Below are positions 28,201 to 31,194 of a stretch of DNA of 31,194 bases, in pieces. The stretch is from Selaginella moellendorffii (taxonomy: Eukaryota; Streptophyta; Lycopodiopsida; Selaginellales; Selaginellaceae), in NCBI RefSeq assembly GCF_000143415.4, contig NW_003314322.1:9035-40228 (forward strand), given 5' to 3'. Numbering within the stretch: the stretch's first letter is position 1; each line of letters starts with the position of its first letter. The position numbers and the translations under genes are program-made. The notes below the pieces were generated by a model. The model saw only the letters and a program-made list of their open reading frames with translations, had not been told where the DNA came from and did not search any database.

Positions 28201-29220
28201 CACTAATTTTCATTGCTCCCAGAACTGATATTGTTATTATACTATATTAAATCAAGTAGAATAAACAAATATAATAATATTTTTATTTAGGTGCACCATC
28301 TAAATTCTAAATTTTGAAGTCATAACTTCCATAAAATTTTATAATCATAACTTCTAGCATGTTATCACCTAATTATAATCCTGATGAAGCATAGTTTATT
28401 ATTTTTAACTTTATTCCTAACAATATATATATATTTAATTGGAAGTTTTCTTACTACTTTGTAACCTGAATCTCTTTTCATGAGAAGTTCAATTTGGCCA
28501 CTCATTTTAACATTTTGAATTCTTATTTCTATAAAATTTCCTTCTTATTTTATGTTTTTTCTTCTCAAATATTTTGTCTTTTAATCATTTGAATTTCATA
28601 GTAGTTATCTTTTATATTATAAGTTACAAATGTCTTACACACTTTTGATATATTGGTAAAGTATATTCTGTATTATAGGTGTATTAATATTTTTATTTTT
28701 TAATATATTATTAAGAAATGGATTTGATATTTGTATGTGTATGAGATAGCTTATACCTATTACATACCAAGAATCATTCTCTATTGTCATGATTTTTAAT
28801 ATAAATGTGGTAGCAATTAGGACAAAATTTACTTAGTGGGTTTAATAGTAATGCAGAGCTCAGATAGTGAATTTGAATATTAAAATAGAAGAGTTTAATA
28901 TTAGGCTTATAGAAGTTTATTGGTTAAAAACCAGATATTAGATTTTGTATTTGAAGCAAGAAAGAAAATATAAAGATGTTGCTACTCTTTTGAAATACAT
29001 TAGTATTAATATTAAAAATATATTTTATTTTTAATAATTAGAGAAATATTTGGTGTTATATACATCTGAAAAAATAAATTATTAAGGATATCTCAAAATA
29101 TTAGTAGTTTTATTAGTAAAAATAATTTTCCAAATCATTTTTAGTCTTCAAGATTAATATTTCTTACAGCATCCATCATAAAATTAATATAACTCATTTG
29201 ATGTTGTCAAGATTGCATGG
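28201..29220. repeat. AT-rich sequence, right part related to 7.5-7.8 kb
   Basis: No coding potential. 28900-29215 is a diverged direct copy of 7490-7800. 28201-28860 has no partner that I identified in the window. Confidence 0.5.
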
Positions 29221-29339
29221 AGTTATGCATCCAGGTTGACTGTGAGAATTGCTCATCCCTTGCTGAGTGTGGCAAAGTTTCTTAAGTCAGAGTTCTCCTT
29301 GTTTGATATCTCCTACCTGGCTGTAAATTCCTTGGCACA

Positions 29340-30289
29340 ATGCTCCTGGCTGCCATGGAATCAAAGACGTGCTGGTTGTGTTCTTTGCTCTCCACACACA
29401 GATATCGAGAAACTCGCTGTTGGTTTGGGCAAATCCCATTTCCATCAGAATGGAACCAGCTCATTGCTGCTGATCCAAAACCAGTTTTTCATGTTCAACA
29501 GCATCACCACCATCACAAGGATCACTTTGCAAAGCCACCATCGCTAAAATCCCAGCAGGGCAAAAGTAGAATCTGGGATGCAAAGGATGAGGCTGGGAAT
29601 CCTGAAATCCCATGCTCTTGTTGCGGCAGGTTGAAGGTAGGGACTTTGTTCTTTGTGTCATCTAAGAATTCTAAGCGAGTTTCTGGCTCTTTCTCATTTT
29701 TTTTCTCTCTTTTGTGTTTGGTAGTATGCTCATCAAAAGTGTGTGTAGCACTGGTGCAATGAAAAAGAGGACACCATCTGTGAGATTTTTCAGCAGGTAC
29801 ATCATCTATTGTCATGTTTGCTGATTTCAATCATTCTTTAGTTTTGAATGAAGCCGAGGTAGAGCTCCATTCCTAAGAGTTATGACACAACACTTAAGAA
29901 CTTAACTACAAATGTGGATTTCTGCACAAGGGTCACCAACTTGTTGCTGCTTCCGCCACTGCATGATGTTTGTGATTTTCTTGCTCAAGCTGGTCATGAG
30001 AAAAAACAAAAGCCATAAAAGGCACAGGTTAGAATCAAAGCTGTAAGTCTCAGTAGCAACCAGTAGTAGTAACAAGGTAAGGAATTTTTTTGTTCATGCC
30101 GCTGAGGTTTCTAAGCAAGTTTCTGGCTTACCTTGCTCGTGTTCAATCATTCTTTCGATCATTTTTTTGTTTCTTTTTCTTTTTCTTGATGTCTGGTGCC
30201 TCACTTATGTTTTGCAGCCTTTTAAATGCTACACAGCACCAATCCAATCTCCTGCTGCTCTTATTGCTCTCTACCTGATGACCACTTGA
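29340..30289 (+). pseudogene. RING-CH (RINGv/MARCH-type) E3 ubiquitin ligase, decayed
   Basis: Three exons with GT-AG borders. Exon a (to 29636) ends SRIWDAKDEAGNPEIPCSCC then GRLK. Exon b (29725-29796) reads YAHQKCV, a TAG stop, HWCNEKEDTICEIFQQ. Exon c (30218-30289) reads PFKCYTAPIQSPAALIALYL then MTT and a stop. The order CxxC, CxC, LKYAHxxCVxxWCNEKxDTxCEIC, QxFKxxYTAP is the plant RINGv pattern. Of the eight zinc ligands, the first pair (now S and W) and the last Cys (now F) are lost, and CAG after KCV has probably become TAG. Upstream of exon a the same frame has WFGQIPFPSEWNQLIAADPK and a His run, not recognised. Product length would be far below the usual 200 or more residues. Confidence 0.75.
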
Positions 30290-30630
30290 GGTATGTGTAG
30301 TCTTTTCCTTGACGTGCTCGCTAGATTCCTCATAATTTCGTTTATAAAGTTTTTCGGTAGTGCTGCTTTTTTCATTGAGCAAATTCTGTAAAGCTGAGGT
30401 AGAGCTCCATTCCTGAGAATTGTGCTTAAGAACTTTCATAGAAGGGTCACCAAACTGTCACTATTGACATTGCTGCATGATGTCTGTGATTTTGTGGCTC
30501 AAACTTGTCTTGAGAAAAACCAGTTAAGGCAGGAAAAAAATGACTAAAAAGGCATGAAGGACTTACAAACCTGGTAAAGCTGTAGAATACACAGATTGGA
30601 ATCAAAGCTGTCAGTCTCAGTAGCAACCTA
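29858..30630 (+). repeat. Direct repeat pair of about 200 bp
   Basis: 29858-30060 and 30397-30630 share GAGGTAGAGCTCCATTCCT, AAGGGTCACCAA, CTGCATGATGT and GTCTCAGTAGCAACC, with indels between. The second copy runs straight into the Helitron 3' subfamily-a tail at 30627, and RINGv exon c lies between the two copies. Confidence 0.85.
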
Positions 30631-30752
30631 TAAAATAAACATGCCAAGAGAAAGCAAAAAAAGAAATAGATTGAACAATTATAATTACAACTACATTTTT
30701 TCAAATTGAAAATATTCTCTACTACTCCCAGCGGAGCTGGGATCCCTGCTAG
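30627..30752 (+). repeat. Helitron 3' end, subfamily a, intact hairpin
   Basis: Near-identical to 7858-7983. Hairpin CCCAGC-GGA-GCTGGG at 30727-30741, ATCCCTG, CTAG at 30749-30752 and T at 30753. Confidence 0.9.
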
Positions 30753-30755
30753 TAC

Positions 30756-31128
30756 TCATATATTTAAATGAAAGAGCCCGTATAATAATAGCATATACTG
30801 GCGACACTTATTTTGGGCATATGCTGAGATCTAACGGCCAAGATCTAATTGTCGAAGGTCATGTCGTTTCAACTCAGAGAAAAATTCAATGTGGCTTTTT
30901 AGGGCTGGAAAAAAGCCATTCAGCAACGGGAGAGGCAGCGGGCAGATGTACTCCCTCCTGGATTCTGTTCTTGCAGACTACTCATATTTTCCACTGGAGG
31001 TATGAATTCGATGCCCGATTCTTCGCGGATTGGCATTTTCTCTTTGTTTTCTCAAACAAGTTTTAATAAATTGTTCTCTTTTTAGAATTAGCATCTAACC
31101 ATCCCAGCGGAGCTGGGTTCCCTGCTAG
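30756..31128 (+). mobile_element. Complete short non-autonomous Helitron, about 373 bp
   Basis: It begins TCATATATTTAAATG at 30756 and ends with the subfamily-b tail, perfect hairpin 31103-31117, TTCCCTG and CTAG at 31125-31128. It contains no gene; an 81-codon frame at 30821-31066 shows no motif. It is flanked on the left by a 3' end and on the right by another 5' start, each after the same TAC trinucleotide. The exact 5' base is uncertain, since the flank is C rather than the usual A. Confidence 0.75.
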
Positions 31129-31131
31129 TAC

Positions 31132-31194
31132 TCATATATTTAAACGAAAGAGCCCGTATAATAATAGCATATACTGGCGACACTTATTCTGGGC
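31132..31194 (+). mobile_element. 5' end of a further Helitron, cut by window edge
   Basis: TCATATATTTAAACG and the next 45 bp repeat 30756-30818 with only two visible substitutions. Confidence 0.85.

Overview
The window is plant nuclear DNA. It has short GT-AG introns (about 50 to 100 bp), land-plant protein families, and one stretch matching an aldehyde dehydrogenase type I associate with mosses and lycophytes (ALDH21). Compact introns, an AT-rich background and Helitron-like termini carrying gene scraps fit a lycophyte such as Selaginella. That assignment is an inference; no organism-specific marker was read directly.

Only two genes look intact: a single-exon GH17 beta-1,3-glucanase with a signal peptide (12158-13234, +) and a two-exon alanine-rich helical protein of unknown function (13437-14197, -). 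Nearly everything else is transposon or broken gene fragment.

The dominant structure is a family of Helitron-like rolling-circle elements. The 3' terminus is a perfect stem-loop, CCCAGC-GGA-GCTGGG, followed by about 7 nt and CTAG, then T. It occurs intact or decayed at 3987, 7959, 8339, 11747, 28178, 30727 and 31103. A matching 5' signature (TC..ATATTTAAACG) occurs at about 1329, 4010, 23404, 30756 and 31132. At three places a 3' end is followed within a few bases by a 5' end, so the elements lie head to tail. No Rep/helicase coding sequence was seen, so all copies here appear non-autonomous.

Layout: 1-469, end of an amidohydrolase (LAF3-like). 508-1080, broken protein kinase with a probable internal inversion. 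1329-4012, AT-rich Helitron. 4012-7983, Helitron carrying alpha/beta-hydrolase and short-chain dehydrogenase (SDR) exons plus, on the opposite strand, an ALDH end. 8.3-8.65 kb, inverted SDR end next to another Helitron end. 9.2-9.5 kb, P450 fragment. 10.3-11.8 kb, uncertain fragments and a Helitron end. 12.1-14.2 kb, the two intact genes. 14.2-17.3 kb, mostly unassigned sequence with perfect small hairpins. 17.3-20.04 kb, interleaved, duplicated alpha-galactosidase and RanGAP fragments. 20.27-20.9 kb, broken isocyanide-synthase-like (PvcA/DIT1) gene. 21.1-22.6 kb (-), O-fucosyltransferase-like gene and a receptor-kinase fragment. 23.4-26.26 kb, second and more rearranged hydrolase/SDR copy. 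26.3-29.2 kb, AT-rich Helitron filler. 29.3-30.3 kb, decayed RING-CH ubiquitin-ligase gene. 30.6-31.19 kb, tandem Helitron ends including one complete element of about 373 bp.

The fragments do not form a pathway. Their shared logic is capture, copying and decay: the hydrolase/SDR exon chain is present twice in order, plus a detached inverted SDR end, and each copy carries its own frameshifts or stops. All identifications come from reading translations and motifs by eye; no searches were run.
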